A stretch of 25,126 nt of DNA from Pontibacterium sp049599735 (lineage in GTDB: Bacteria; Pseudomonadota; Gammaproteobacteria; Pseudomonadales; Balneatricaceae), in contig JBMYOX010000053.1 of assembly GCA_049599735.1 (NCBI GenBank), positions 1 through 25,126 on the forward strand. The letters are read 5' to 3'. Of the stretch, positions 14,110 through 22,549 are shown one piece after another. The notes under the pieces were generated by a model, which ran no database searches, had not been told where the DNA came from, and saw only the letters and a list, made by a program, of their open reading frames with translations. The translations under genes were made by a program, and so were the position numbers. Positions within the stretch are counted from its first letter, which is position 1, and each line of letters begins with the position of its first letter.

Positions 14110-15573
14110 ATGACACAGACGATTGTTCAGCATTTTATTGATGGACGTTATAGCGATGTTTTACCGCAGGAAACTTTTACCAGCCTGAATCCGGCGACCG
14201 GAGAAGTGCTGGCGACAATTGCTCAGGCCGATAACGAGGTGATGGCACGGGCTGTTGCATCATCTCAGGCGGGACAGGCACGCTGGGCCGCGATGAGTGG
14301 TGTTGAGCGTGGTCGGATTCTGCAACGTGCCGCTGCATTGCTGCGTGAACGCAACGAAGAACTGGCGTTGCTTGAGGTGCGTGATACCGGCAAGCCGTAT
14401 CAGGAGGCAGTGGCGGTAGATATTTTGTCGGGAGCCGAGGTCATCGAATATTATGCAGGCCTGGCTGACAAGATACAGGGTGACTATCAGGATCTGGGCG
14501 GTAGCAATTTTTATTACAGCCGACGTGAACCTTTAGGGGTTTGTGCGGGTATCGGTGCCTGGAATTATCCGATCCAGATCGCCTGCTGGAAGTCTGCCCC
14601 GGCGCTGGCGGCCGGTAATGCCATGATCTTTAAGCCCTCAGAAGAAACCCCCCTGAGTGCGCTGAAACTGGCAGAAATTTATACTGAGGCCGGTTTACCC
14701 GATGGTGTATTTAACGTGGTACAGGGTGATTACCGCACCGGCGAGATGCTGACAACCCATCCTGATATTGCCAAAGTTTCTTTTACCGGAGAATGTGGTA
14801 CGGGTAAAACCGTGATGGCCGCCGCAGCGGGTAGCCTGAAACAGGTGACTATGGAGCTGGGTGGCAAGTCGCCGCTGATTATTTTCCCCGATAGCTCGGT
14901 TGATAACGCCGTATCAGGTGCCATGCTGGCTAATTTCTATACCCAGGGTGAAGTTTGTACCCACGGTACCCGGGTGTTTGTACATGAGGCTATTTACGAT
15001 GCGTTTCTGGCCGAGCTGAAGTCGCGCACGGAGCAGATGGTCATTGGTAATCCTGAAGATCCCGAAACCCAGGTCGGGGCGCTGATTTCGCAGCAGCATT
15101 TGCAAAAAGTCATGGCTTATATTGATGCCGCACAAAAAGCGGGTGCCCGGTTACTGTGTGGTGGACAGCGGGTGCTGGATAACGGCCTTGATAAAGGGGC
15201 CTTTGTGCAGCCAACTGTCTTTGCCGATTGCCGGGATGATATGCCCAATGTTAGTGATGAGATCTTTGGCCCGGTGATGTCGGTCCTGCGTTTCAGCGAT
15301 GAAGAGGACGTGATTGAACGCGCTAATGCAAGCCGCTACGGACTGGCGGCTGGTGTTTTTACCCGCGATATCAGCCGTGCCCACCGGGTCATTAACCGCT
15401 TGCAGGCAGGAATTTGCTGGATCAATACCTGGGGTGCTTCACCTGCTGAAATGCCCGTGGGTGGTTATAAAGAATCCGGCATTGGTCGGGAGAATGGTAT
15501 CGAAAGCCTGTACCACTACACCCAAATTAAAAGTGTCTATGTTGAACTGGGTGAGATTGAGCGGCCTTATTAA
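14110..15573 (+). CDS. betB: Betaine aldehyde dehydrogenase
   Basis: 487 residues, near the 490 of E. coli BetB. The start at ATG 14110 gives the family N-terminus (MTQTIVQHFIDGRY); a longer reading from 14071 would overlap betI. The aldehyde dehydrogenase signature is complete: WNYP with N152, the NAD-binding FKPSEETPLSAL (174-185), FTGECGTGK (225-233), catalytic E249 in MELGGKSP and catalytic C283 in QGEVCTHGTR. The CTHGTR form around the cysteine is characteristic of BetB. The enzyme oxidises betaine aldehyde to glycine betaine with NAD(P)+ in the cytoplasm. It lies between betI and betA, with 80 bp to betA, in a single-direction cluster. Confidence 0.95.
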   Translation: MTQTIVQHFIDGRYSDVLPQETFTSLNPATGEVLATIAQADNEVMARAVASSQAGQARWAAMSGVERGRILQRAAALLRERNEELALLEVRDTGKPYQEAVAVDILSGAEVIEYYAGLADKIQGDYQDLGGSNFYYSRREPLGVCAGIGAWNYPIQIACWKSAPALAAGNAMIFKPSEETPLSALKLAEIYTEAGLPDGVFNVVQGDYRTGEMLTTHPDIAKVSFTGECGTGKTVMAAAAGSLKQVTMELGGKSPLIIFPDSSVDNAVSGAMLANFYTQGEVCTHGTRVFVHEAIYDAFLAELKSRTEQMVIGNPEDPETQVGALISQQHLQKVMAYIDAAQKAGARLLCGGQRVLDNGLDKGAFVQPTVFADCRDDMPNVSDEIFGPVMSVLRFSDEEDVIERANASRYGLAAGVFTRDISRAHRVINRLQAGICWINTWGASPAEMPVGGYKESGIGRENGIESLYHYTQIKSVYVELGEIERPY

Positions 15574-15653
15574 TAAGGCCGCCTTCCCCGGGTATAAGAC
15601 ACCGTGCTTTACCGAACGAACCTGATGAGAGTGATTTGAGGAGTGCCCGTTAC

Positions 15654-17327
15654 ATGACACAGCAATACGACTACATCATTGTTGGCGCTGGTTCCGCTGG
15701 CTGTGTACTGGCTGATCGCCTTACGGCGAGTGGTGAATATGAGGTTTTGTTGCTGGAGCGTGGTGGCAGCGATCGCAGTTTGTTTATTCAAATGCCCACC
15801 GCCTTGTCGTACCCGATGAATACCGAAAGCTTGTGCTGGCAGTTTCATACCGAGCCAGAGCCTTATGTGAATAACCGCTCGTTACATACGCCCAGGGGTA
15901 AAACACTGGGGGGCTCGTCGTCGATTAACGGCATGGTTTATGTACGTGGTCATGCCTGCGACTTTGACCAGTGGCAGGACGCCGGTGCTGAGGGCTGGGG
16001 TTATCAGCAATGCTTGCCGTACTTTAAACGGGCTGAAACCTGGGAAGGTGGTGAAGATGCATACCGTGGCGGTAACGGGCCGGTTGGCACCTGTAATGGT
16101 AACGGCATGAAACTGAATCCGCTGTATCAGGCATTTATTGATGCGGGGGCTGATGCCGGTTATCCGACCACCGATGATTATAATGGTTATCAGCAGGAGG
16201 GTTTCGGCCCTATGCATATGACCGTTAAGAACGGGGTTCGCAGCTCGACCTCCAACGCTTATCTGCGCCGTGCCATGAAGCGTAAAAACCTGACGGTTCT
16301 GACCCGGGTACTAAGCCGCAAAGTGCTGACAGAACAGGCCGGTACAGTACAAGCATCGGGTATTGAGTACACGCACAAAGGTACAATCCATCAGGCTTAT
16401 GCCCGCCGTGAGGTCATTTTGTCCGCAGGCTCGGTCGGTTCACCACAACTGTTGCAACTGTCGGGTATTGGTCCGCGCCAGGTATTGGAAGACGCCGGTG
16501 TGCCGTTGGTGCAGGAGCTACCGGGTGTGGGTGAAAACCTGCAGGATCACCTGGAGGTTTACTTCCAGTTTGAATGTACGCAACCCGTTAGTCTGAACAG
16601 TAAGCTGGATTTGGTGAGTAAGGGATTGATAGGCACACGCTGGCTGCTGATGAAAGACGGCCTGGGTGCCACGAATCATTTCGAATCTTGTGGTTTTATT
16701 CGCTCCCGTGCCGGATTGAAATGGCCTGATATCCAGTATCATTTCCTACCGGCAGCTATGCGCTACGATGGCAATGCAGCCTTTTCCGGTCATGGCTTCC
16801 AGGTGCACGTTGGTCCTAACAAACCTGTGAGCCGTGGCTCTATCCACATTAAAAGCGCCGACCCTGAACAAGCCCCAACGATCCGGTTTAATTATTTGTC
16901 GGCTGAGCAGGACCGCGAAGACTGGCGTCGTTGTATACGTCTGACCCGCGAACTGCTTAATCAGAAAGCACTGGATGGTTATCGCGGCAATGAGATCCAG
17001 CCTGGCAAAGCTGTCGAGACCGATGAGCAAATTGATGCCTGGGTACGCGATAATGTCGAAAGTGCCTATCATCCTGCCTGTACCTGTAAGATGGGTGCCG
17101 ACAACGACCCTATGGCGGTGCTGGACTCTCAGTGTCGGGTGCGGGGAGTTAATGCCCTGCGCGTGGTAGACTCTTCGGTATTCCCGACGTTGACGAATGG
17201 TAACCTGAACGCCCCGACTATTATGGTGGCGGAAAAGGTTGCAGATATGATTCTGGGACAGCCTGCCCTTGAGGCGGAAGATGTGCCGGTCTGGATTCAC
17301 CCGAACTACCAGAATACGCAGCGTTAA
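15654..17327 (+). CDS. betA: Choline dehydrogenase (GMC oxidoreductase)
   Basis: 557 residues, close to 556 of E. coli BetA. ATG 15654 is preferred: GAGGAG lies 10 nt upstream and the FAD-binding N-terminus YDYIIVGAGSAGCVLADRL follows directly; an in-frame TTG at 15636 would add six residues. GAGSAG (11-16) binds FAD; GGSSSINGMVYVRG is GMC signature 1 and GSPQLLQLSGIGP is signature 2. The catalytic pair is H473 in AYHPACTCKMG and N519 in GNLNAPT. The enzyme oxidises choline to betaine aldehyde, feeding electrons to the respiratory chain. A 128-bp gap with a hairpin follows before choX. Confidence 0.95.
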   Translation: MTQQYDYIIVGAGSAGCVLADRLTASGEYEVLLLERGGSDRSLFIQMPTALSYPMNTESLCWQFHTEPEPYVNNRSLHTPRGKTLGGSSSINGMVYVRGHACDFDQWQDAGAEGWGYQQCLPYFKRAETWEGGEDAYRGGNGPVGTCNGNGMKLNPLYQAFIDAGADAGYPTTDDYNGYQQEGFGPMHMTVKNGVRSSTSNAYLRRAMKRKNLTVLTRVLSRKVLTEQAGTVQASGIEYTHKGTIHQAYARREVILSAGSVGSPQLLQLSGIGPRQVLEDAGVPLVQELPGVGENLQDHLEVYFQFECTQPVSLNSKLDLVSKGLIGTRWLLMKDGLGATNHFESCGFIRSRAGLKWPDIQYHFLPAAMRYDGNAAFSGHGFQVHVGPNKPVSRGSIHIKSADPEQAPTIRFNYLSAEQDREDWRRCIRLTRELLNQKALDGYRGNEIQPGKAVETDEQIDAWVRDNVESAYHPACTCKMGADNDPMAVLDSQCRVRGVNALRVVDSSVFPTLTNGNLNAPTIMVAEKVADMILGQPALEAEDVPVWIHPNYQNTQR

Positions 17328-17358
17328 CCTTTGTGCGCTGCCCAGCAGTTGTATCTCC

Positions 17359-17384
17359 AAGCCGGGCCCGATCAGACTCGGCTT
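17359..17384 (+). other. Hairpin between betA and choX
   Basis: AAGCCG (17359-17364) and CGGCTT (17379-17384) form a perfect 6-bp stem with a 14-nt loop that itself includes part of the GGGCCC palindrome. No T-run follows, so this looks like an RNA stability or processing element separating the enzyme genes from the transporter genes; it is not a standard terminator. Confidence 0.4.
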
Positions 17385-17455
17385 AGAAATACAGCGGCAT
17401 GGTTTAATAATAAGAACTATTAATGAAGACTAATCATAATAATCAGGAAACTAAG

Positions 17456-18418
17456 ATGAATAAGACCTGCCGATTTTTAGCAAACCAGGCTGCCGCCGTT
17501 ACGTTTACACTGACACTGGGCTTCACCGGTGCCAGCTTTGCAGCCTCCGCACCTGAGTGTTCCACCGTCCGTTTTGCTGATGTAGGCTGGACCGATATCA
17601 CTTCGACGACGGCTATTACCTCCGAGATTGTTAAAGGCCTGGGTTACAGTCCTAAGACTCAGCTACTGTCTGTGCCGGTCACTTACACGTCACTGGCCTC
17701 TGATGAACTGGACGTGTTTCTGGGCAACTGGATGCCAACGATGGAGGCGGATATTGCCAAATACCGTGAGGAAGGCAGCGTTGAAACAATACGTGCCAAC
17801 CTGACCGGCGCCAAATACACCCTGGCCGTTAACCGTGCTGCCTTTGACGGTGGCGTGAAGACATTTGCCGATATTGCGCGTTTTAAATCAGAGTTTCGTG
17901 GTCGTATTCACGGTATCGAGCCGGGTAACGATGGTAACCGTCTGATTCAGGATATGATCGACAAAAACGCCTTTGACCTGAAAGATTTTCGTCTGGTTGA
18001 ATCATCTGAAGCGGGCATGATGTCTGAAGTTAAACGCGCTGAACGCCGTAATAAGTGGGTTGCATTTCTTGGCTGGGCCCCTCATCCGATGAACAGTAAC
18101 TTCGATATGGCGTATCTGGACGGTGGTGATGACTGGTTTGGCCCTGACTTTGGTGGTGCCAGTGTTTATACCAATACACGCCGGGATTACAGCCAGCAGT
18201 GCCCTAACATGGGGAATTTACTGAAGAACCTGGTTTTCTCCCTGGATATGGAAAACCGTGTGATGGCCGCCATTCTGGATGACGGCAAAAAGCCTGAAGT
18301 AGCTGCAACTGAATGGCTGAAAGCGAACCCTAAAGCACTGGAAAACTGGCTGGAAGGTGTTACTACGCTAGATGGCAAACCTGGACTGCCTGCGGTACGT
18401 AAATACCTCGATCTGTAA
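17456..18418 (+). CDS. choX: Choline-binding periplasmic protein of ChoXWV ABC transporter
   Basis: 320 residues from ATG 17456, preceded by AGGA 8 nt upstream and giving a proper signal peptide (about 1-29, ending GASFA). The in-frame ATG at 17423 would add 11 polar residues and has no ribosome binding site. The mature protein is an OpuAC-type substrate-binding fold. W45, W92, Y121 and W207 and acidic D47, with N158 in PGNDGNR, stand exactly two positions beyond the published choline pocket of Sinorhizobium meliloti ChoX (W43, W90, Y119, W205, D45, N156), so choline specificity is well supported. C35 and C249 could form the disulfide. It captures choline in the periplasm for ChoW/ChoV. A 163-bp gap with a terminator-like hairpin separates it from choW. 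Confidence 0.92.
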   Translation: MNKTCRFLANQAAAVTFTLTLGFTGASFAASAPECSTVRFADVGWTDITSTTAITSEIVKGLGYSPKTQLLSVPVTYTSLASDELDVFLGNWMPTMEADIAKYREEGSVETIRANLTGAKYTLAVNRAAFDGGVKTFADIARFKSEFRGRIHGIEPGNDGNRLIQDMIDKNAFDLKDFRLVESSEAGMMSEVKRAERRNKWVAFLGWAPHPMNSNFDMAYLDGGDDWFGPDFGGASVYTNTRRDYSQQCPNMGNLLKNLVFSLDMENRVMAAILDDGKKPEVAATEWLKANPKALENWLEGVTTLDGKPGLPAVRKYLDL

Positions 18419-18449
18419 GCGTTAGCGATTAGCATTAAAACGCAGAGTG

Positions 18450-18468
18450 GACTCATCTGGTGTGAGTC
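18450..18468 (+). other. Hairpin after choX
   Basis: GACTCA (18450-18455) and TGAGTC (18463-18468) form a perfect 6-bp stem with a 7-nt loop, 32 nt after the choX stop. It could protect the 3' end of the choX transcript from nucleases, together with the stronger hairpin that follows. Confidence 0.45.
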
Positions 18469-18472
18469 TAAT

Positions 18473-18512
18473 CCCGGTGTTGGCAGCCTTGTCGACAACC
18501 GGGCCGCTTTTT
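18473..18512 (+). terminator. Terminator-like hairpin between choX and choW (attenuator)
   Basis: CCCGGT (18473-18478) pairs with ACCGGG (18498-18503); with a 2-nt bulge the stem can be extended (TTG with CAA). GCCGC and then TTTTT (18508-18512) follow. It may end part of the transcripts after choX, giving more binding protein than permease, which is common for ABC importers. Since choW and choV have no obvious strong promoter of their own, termination is probably partial. Confidence 0.5.
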
Positions 18513-18581
18513 GAAAACAGGGCTGTGAGACACCGCCCTGCTCCCTGTCTTAGTAGAATCCACTAACTCGAGATATCTGTA

Positions 18582-19427
18582 ATGGACTGGATAAACGACC
18601 ATAAAATCCCATTGGGCCAATGGATGGAGCTATTGGTTGACTGGCTGATCGGCAATGCCGCCGGTTTCTTTGATGCAATCTCCACCTCACTGGAATGGCT
18701 GATTCTGGGTCTTACCGACCTTCTGCTTCAGTGTCCCCCTATCGCGCTCGTCGCTTTTGTTGCTGCACTGGCTTACTGGCTGCATCGCTCTGTGGGACTG
18801 GTTATCTTTATTACGCTGTCGTTGTTGTTAATTTCAAATCTGGGTTACTGGACAGAGATGATCGAGACCGTGGTACTGGTCCTGATGGCAACTTTTTTAT
18901 GTATTTTATTTGGTATTCCGCTGGGTATTCTGGCAGCGCATTATCCGCGCTTTAATATCGCGATTCGGCCGATACTGGATCTGATGCAGACAATTCCTAC
19001 CTTTGTTTATCTGATTCCAACATTGATTCTGTTCGGTTTGGGTGTTGTGCCCGGGCTTATTTCCACCATTATTTTTGCTATAGCGGCACCGATTCGCTTA
19101 ACCGCACTGGGTGTTAGTAGTGTGCCAGAAGAGTTACTCGAAGCCGGTAAAGCTTTTGGGGCTACTCGCTGGAAATTGCTGTTTAAGGTTGAGCTGCCCG
19201 CGGCAATGCCCAGCATTATGGCCGGTGTGACCCAATGTATTATGTTATCCCTGTCGATGGTGGTGATTGCCGCGCTGGTGGGCGCTGACGGGCTGGGCAA
19301 ACCGGTTGTTCGGGCACTTAACACGGTTAATATTTCCCAGGGTTTTGAGGCCGGGCTGGCGATTGTCCTGGTTGCTATTATTCTGGATCGACTCTGCAAA
19401 CAGCGTGACCCTAAGGAGATAAAGTGA
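18582..19427 (+). CDS. choW: Choline ABC transporter permease ChoW
   Basis: 281 residues, about six membrane helices (strong ones near 55-67, 72-90, 97-118, 141-160, 162-180, 215-235, 257-270). The cytoplasmic EAA loop is EELLEAGKAFGATRWKLLFKVELP (184-207 in outline), the contact to the ATPase. The pattern is that of ProW/OpuAB/ChoW permeases, with QTIPTFVYLIPTLILFGLG. Specificity for choline is taken from its place between choX and choV. It ends in a GTGA overlap with choV, implying translational coupling. A SD-like purine stretch is weak in front of ATG 18582. Confidence 0.92.
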   Translation: MDWINDHKIPLGQWMELLVDWLIGNAAGFFDAISTSLEWLILGLTDLLLQCPPIALVAFVAALAYWLHRSVGLVIFITLSLLLISNLGYWTEMIETVVLVLMATFLCILFGIPLGILAAHYPRFNIAIRPILDLMQTIPTFVYLIPTLILFGLGVVPGLISTIIFAIAAPIRLTALGVSSVPEELLEAGKAFGATRWKLLFKVELPAAMPSIMAGVTQCIMLSLSMVVIAALVGADGLGKPVVRALNTVNISQGFEAGLAIVLVAIILDRLCKQRDPKEIK

Positions 19428-20599
19428 GTAGTCTAATTGATATTAAAAATCTAGACGTTATCTTCGGTGATCAGCAAACGCAGACCATTGCGTTGTTGGA
19501 ACAGGGCCTGAGCCGCCAGCAAATTATCGAAAAAACCGGTGCGGTGGTTGGGGTACGGGATGCCAATCTGCAGGTGAAAGAAGGTGAAATCTGTGTATTG
19601 ATGGGCCTGTCAGGCTCCGGAAAGTCCAGCCTGCTGCGGACCGTGAATGGTCTGAATCCCATCAGCCGGGGTAGCCTTAAAATCCGTGACGGTGATCGGA
19701 CCGTTGATTTGGCCAATTGTGATGAAAAGACCTTACGCCATCTGCGTACCCATCGTATCTCTATGGTGTTCCAGAAATTTGCGCTGATGCCCTGGCTGAG
19801 TGTGCTGGACAACGTCGCTTTTGGGCTGGAGATGAAAGGCGTTGGCAAGAAGGAGCGTCATCACAAAGCGATGGAGCAACTTGAAATGGTCGGACTGGAC
19901 CAATGGGCGGCTTCAATGCCCCACGAGTTGTCGGGCGGTATGCAGCAACGTGTTGGTTTGGCCCGCGCTTTTGCGATGGATACCGATATCTTACTGATGG
20001 ATGAACCCTTCTCGGCACTGGACCCGCTGATTCGCGCCCAGTTACAGGATGAGCTGCTGGAGCTGCAGCGTAACCTGAAAAAAACCATCATCTTTGTCAG
20101 CCATGATCTGGATGAAGCGCTTAAAATCGGTTCGCATATTGCGATTATGGAATCGGCGCAGATCATCCAGCACGGTGAGCCGGAACAGATTGTTTTAAAT
20201 CCGGAAAATGCCTATGTGGAAGATTTTGTCGCGCATACTAATCCTCTGAACGTGTTGGGTGGTCGCACCCTGATGTCTACGGTTGAGCAGCTAAAGCGTC
20301 AGGATGACCGTCTGATTCTGGATGCCAGTCATCATTACTGGCTGGAACTCGAGGCAGGCAAGATCAGCCAGGCGGGTAAAGGTGAATTGACGATGCCGGG
20401 TGTTCGCTGGACCGAAGGTGATGCTGTCAGAGGACAATTTGCGATTGCCACACCGGATATCAGCATGCGTGATGCCATTAACCTGCGTTACAGCAGTGGA
20501 TTGCCGGTGTTGCTGGAAGAAGACGGTCTGTTTGTGGGCGTGCTGAACGATGCTAATTTCTATTATGCGCTGCTGGGTAAACATTTTATCAGTGAATAG
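19424..20599 (+). CDS. choV: Choline ABC transporter ATP-binding protein ChoV
   Basis: 391 residues from a GTG start (19424) preceded by AGGAG 5 nt upstream and overlapping the choW stop. Walker A GLSGSGKS (61-68), Q-loop Q117, signature LSGGMQQ (169-175), Walker B ILLMDEP (189-195) and switch H227 are all intact. The long N-terminal stretch LEQGLSRQQIIEKTGAVVGVRDANL is typical of ProV/ChoV-type ATPases. The C-terminal region (about 265-391) is a regulatory part that in ProV relatives carries CBS domains; here only the last half (ISMRDAINLRYSSGLPVLLEEDGLFVGVLND) is CBS-like. It drives choline import with ChoX and ChoW. Confidence 0.93.
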   Translation: MSSLIDIKNLDVIFGDQQTQTIALLEQGLSRQQIIEKTGAVVGVRDANLQVKEGEICVLMGLSGSGKSSLLRTVNGLNPISRGSLKIRDGDRTVDLANCDEKTLRHLRTHRISMVFQKFALMPWLSVLDNVAFGLEMKGVGKKERHHKAMEQLEMVGLDQWAASMPHELSGGMQQRVGLARAFAMDTDILLMDEPFSALDPLIRAQLQDELLELQRNLKKTIIFVSHDLDEALKIGSHIAIMESAQIIQHGEPEQIVLNPENAYVEDFVAHTNPLNVLGGRTLMSTVEQLKRQDDRLILDASHHYWLELEAGKISQAGKGELTMPGVRWTEGDAVRGQFAIATPDISMRDAINLRYSSGLPVLLEEDGLFVGVLNDANFYYALLGKHFISE

Positions 20600-20689
20600 T
20601 CAGAACGTGGCAAGATCTGTATGATTCGCGGCCCGATGATTGCTTCTTTTGAGCAGCAAAGCTAACACTGTAACGTACGGAAATTCAGA

Positions 20690-22003
20690 ATGACCAAGCC
20701 TCATACCGCCGCCCTGCTGGCCACCGCTCACACTCATATGCCTCTGGGCGTTGCCGATAGCTACCGCTACTGGGGTGAGAAAAACACCGTCTTTGTTAAA
20801 AGCATGCAAGGTGGCACTATTCTGGATGAGGATGATCAGGTTTATGTGGACTTTCGCCTGGCTTACGGGCCGATCATTCTGGGCTACCGTGATAGCCGGG
20901 TAGACCAGGCTGTGATCAATGCGATTACCAATACCGGCACCATCTCGGGCTTCTCGACCCGACTGGATTCCGAGGTGATCGCGCTGGTAAAACAGATGTG
21001 CCCCAATATCGACAAGATGCGTTTTGCCAACTCAGGCACCGAAGCGGTGATGGGGGCAGTGCGTACTGCGCGGGGGTTTACCGGCCGTAATAAAATCGTT
21101 GTAGTCGAAGGTGGTTTCCACGGTCTTTATGATGAAATGATGTGGAAGTCCGATGTGGATAACTGGGACAGCAACTCAGAAGCAGCACCTGAGATTAAAC
21201 CTTTTGGCGGTGGCATCCCCGAGAACACCAAAGAGCATCTGGAGACAGTGCCGCTGAATGATTTTGACGCGCTTGACGCCGTTTTTGCCCGTGTAGGTCA
21301 TGACATCGCTGCGATTGTGATTGAACCGATTCTGGGCAATTGTGGTAGCATCGCCTCCAGTCAGGCATACATGCAGAAACTGCGCGATATCTGCGATGCC
21401 CGTGGTGCACTGCTGATTATCGACGAAGTTAAAACCGGTTTCCGTGTGGCCAAAGGTGGCGTGCAAGAGCTATATGGCATACACGCAGACCTGACCACCT
21501 ACGCCAAAGCCATCGGCAACGGCTACCCGGTTGCCGCCTTTGGCGGCCGTGCAGACGTGATGGATCGCATCAGCTTTGGTGAAAATGGCGTCACCCACGG
21601 TGGTACCTACACCGCTAACATGATCGCCCTGAGCGCCGCCAAAGCGACCCTGACAATCCTGAATGAAACCGATGCCTTCCAGACCATCAATCGTGTGGGT
21701 GCCGACATTCAGGCGGTGCTGTCGCGGGTGTTTACTAAGCACGGTGTTGAGCACAGGTTTGCTGGCCCTGATTCGATGTTTGGTGTGCATTTTGGCAGCG
21801 AAGTGCCGCAGAACTACCGCGATTGGAAGAAAACCAACAGCGATCTGTACACCGCGTTTGCCCATAACCTGATCGCCAACGGCCTGATGCTTGAGCCGGA
21901 TTCACGCGAACCCTGGTTTATTTGTGAAGCCCACCAGGCGGTGGATCTGAACTGGCTGGAACAAGTCGCTGATAAAGCGATGGCGGATGCGTTAAGTGTT
22001 TAG
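20690..22003 (+). CDS. Class III PLP-dependent aminotransferase (HemL-like group)
   Basis: 437 residues. Fold type I class III features are complete: SGTEA (115-119) and GGFHG (141-145) around the cofactor ring, D245 in LLIIDEVKTGFR contacting the pyridine nitrogen, and the Schiff-base K273 in TYAKAIGNGYPVAAFGG. The flow YVDFRLAYGPIILGYRDSRV...FANSGTEAVMGAVRTARGFTGR resembles glutamate-1-semialdehyde aminomutase (COG0001) relatives more than ornithine or GABA transaminases. A housekeeping hemL role is unlikely because of its place 90 bp behind choV, in the same direction as the choline cluster. It may process an amino compound linked to choline or betaine metabolism or another imported substrate; the substrate is unknown. 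The ribosome binding site (GGA, about 11 nt before ATG) is weak. Confidence 0.85.
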   Translation: MTKPHTAALLATAHTHMPLGVADSYRYWGEKNTVFVKSMQGGTILDEDDQVYVDFRLAYGPIILGYRDSRVDQAVINAITNTGTISGFSTRLDSEVIALVKQMCPNIDKMRFANSGTEAVMGAVRTARGFTGRNKIVVVEGGFHGLYDEMMWKSDVDNWDSNSEAAPEIKPFGGGIPENTKEHLETVPLNDFDALDAVFARVGHDIAAIVIEPILGNCGSIASSQAYMQKLRDICDARGALLIIDEVKTGFRVAKGGVQELYGIHADLTTYAKAIGNGYPVAAFGGRADVMDRISFGENGVTHGGTYTANMIALSAAKATLTILNETDAFQTINRVGADIQAVLSRVFTKHGVEHRFAGPDSMFGVHFGSEVPQNYRDWKKTNSDLYTAFAHNLIANGLMLEPDSREPWFICEAHQAVDLNWLEQVADKAMADALSV

Positions 22004-22090
22004 CTGAGTGGCTGTTGAAATAATCCAGCATGTCAGAGTGAGAGGTGCAGCGTACTTAGGCTGGGAGCCGGGTTCGCTGCCTGTTTAGTT

Positions 22091-22398
22091 TTAGGCAGGG
22101 CCGCGTTGTCCCTTTATAAGCAGCGCCTCTACATTCATATTCTCGTGCAGAATACGTATCACCTGTAATTCAGTGTCCGTAACCTCATAAAGCATAAGGT
22201 GGTGTATAGGATCGTAAATTTGCACTGCGGTGAATATTCACCTATTTTCCGACAAATCAGCGGATTTTCAGCCAATAATGTAAAGTTGCCGGAAAAGCCA
22301 TCAATATAGTGGCTAGCTTGCTCTGAACCCCAGGTCGCATAAGTATAATGCCAGATATCCTCAAGGTGGCTTGCGGCCCGGGATAGATAGACCTTCAT
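22091..22398 (-). pseudogene. parE: ParE-family toxin gene with a frameshift
   Basis: From ATG 22398 the first 61 residues read as a RelE/ParE toxin (MKVYLSRAASHLEDIWHY, ATWGSEQASHYIDGF, LLAENPLICRKIGEYSPQC). The frame then loses similarity and stops early. Shifting by one base at the three-base A run 22216-22218 restores YDPIHHLMLYEV...LQVIRILHENMNVEALL, the expected ParE C-terminus, ending at TAA 22091-22093 for 102 residues in total. One missing T (minus strand) explains it. An intact ParE would poison DNA gyrase. Either the gene is inactivated or the base is a sequence error. No full antitoxin gene stands in front. Confidence 0.8.
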
Positions 22399-22433
22399 TC
22401 CTGCTGCGATGACCAGAGAGCGACCAGAGCTTT
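22395..22433 (-). pseudogene. Possible C-terminal remnant of the ParE antitoxin
   Basis: Directly before parE, a frame reading KALVALWSSQQE ends in a TGA that overlaps the parE ATG as ATGA, the usual coupling in parDE pairs. An in-frame TAA precedes these 12 codons, and the AT-rich repeat at 22451 begins just upstream. This looks like the end of a lost antitoxin gene, but so short a stretch could be chance. Confidence 0.3.
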
Positions 22434-22450
22434 TTAGAGATACGGATATA

Positions 22451-22473
22451 AAAGGATACCCACTAATTGCATT
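22451..22473 (+). repeat. Direct repeat copy A (GGAYACCCACTAATTGC type)
   Basis: 23 bp matching 22872-22894 with a single difference (T for C at the seventh base). It stands between the parE remnant and the DUF3817 gene. With the second copy it brackets the DUF3817 gene as direct repeats about 420 bp apart. Confidence 0.75.
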
Positions 22474-22549
22474 CTAAAGCTGTAATATCCAATAGCTCGA
22501 GTATTTAACTTTTAACAATCGAACAAACAAGAGAGAATTGAATAAATTT

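Noticed and set aside
16746..17360. 204-codon open frame on the minus strand opposite the end of betA
   Set aside because: It is a shadow of the betA reading frame: no ribosome binding site, no recognisable domain, and betA is conserved over its whole length. Similar shadows lie opposite betI, choV and the aminotransferase.
22060..22085. tRNA-like GGTTCG segment
   Set aside because: No acceptor stem, D arm or anticodon arm can be built around it.
22077..22098. Terminator after the aminotransferase gene (CTGCCT...AGGCAG)
   Set aside because: A 6-bp stem with a 10-nt loop is present, but no T-run follows on either strand. It also overlaps the end of the parE pseudogene, so it is not called.
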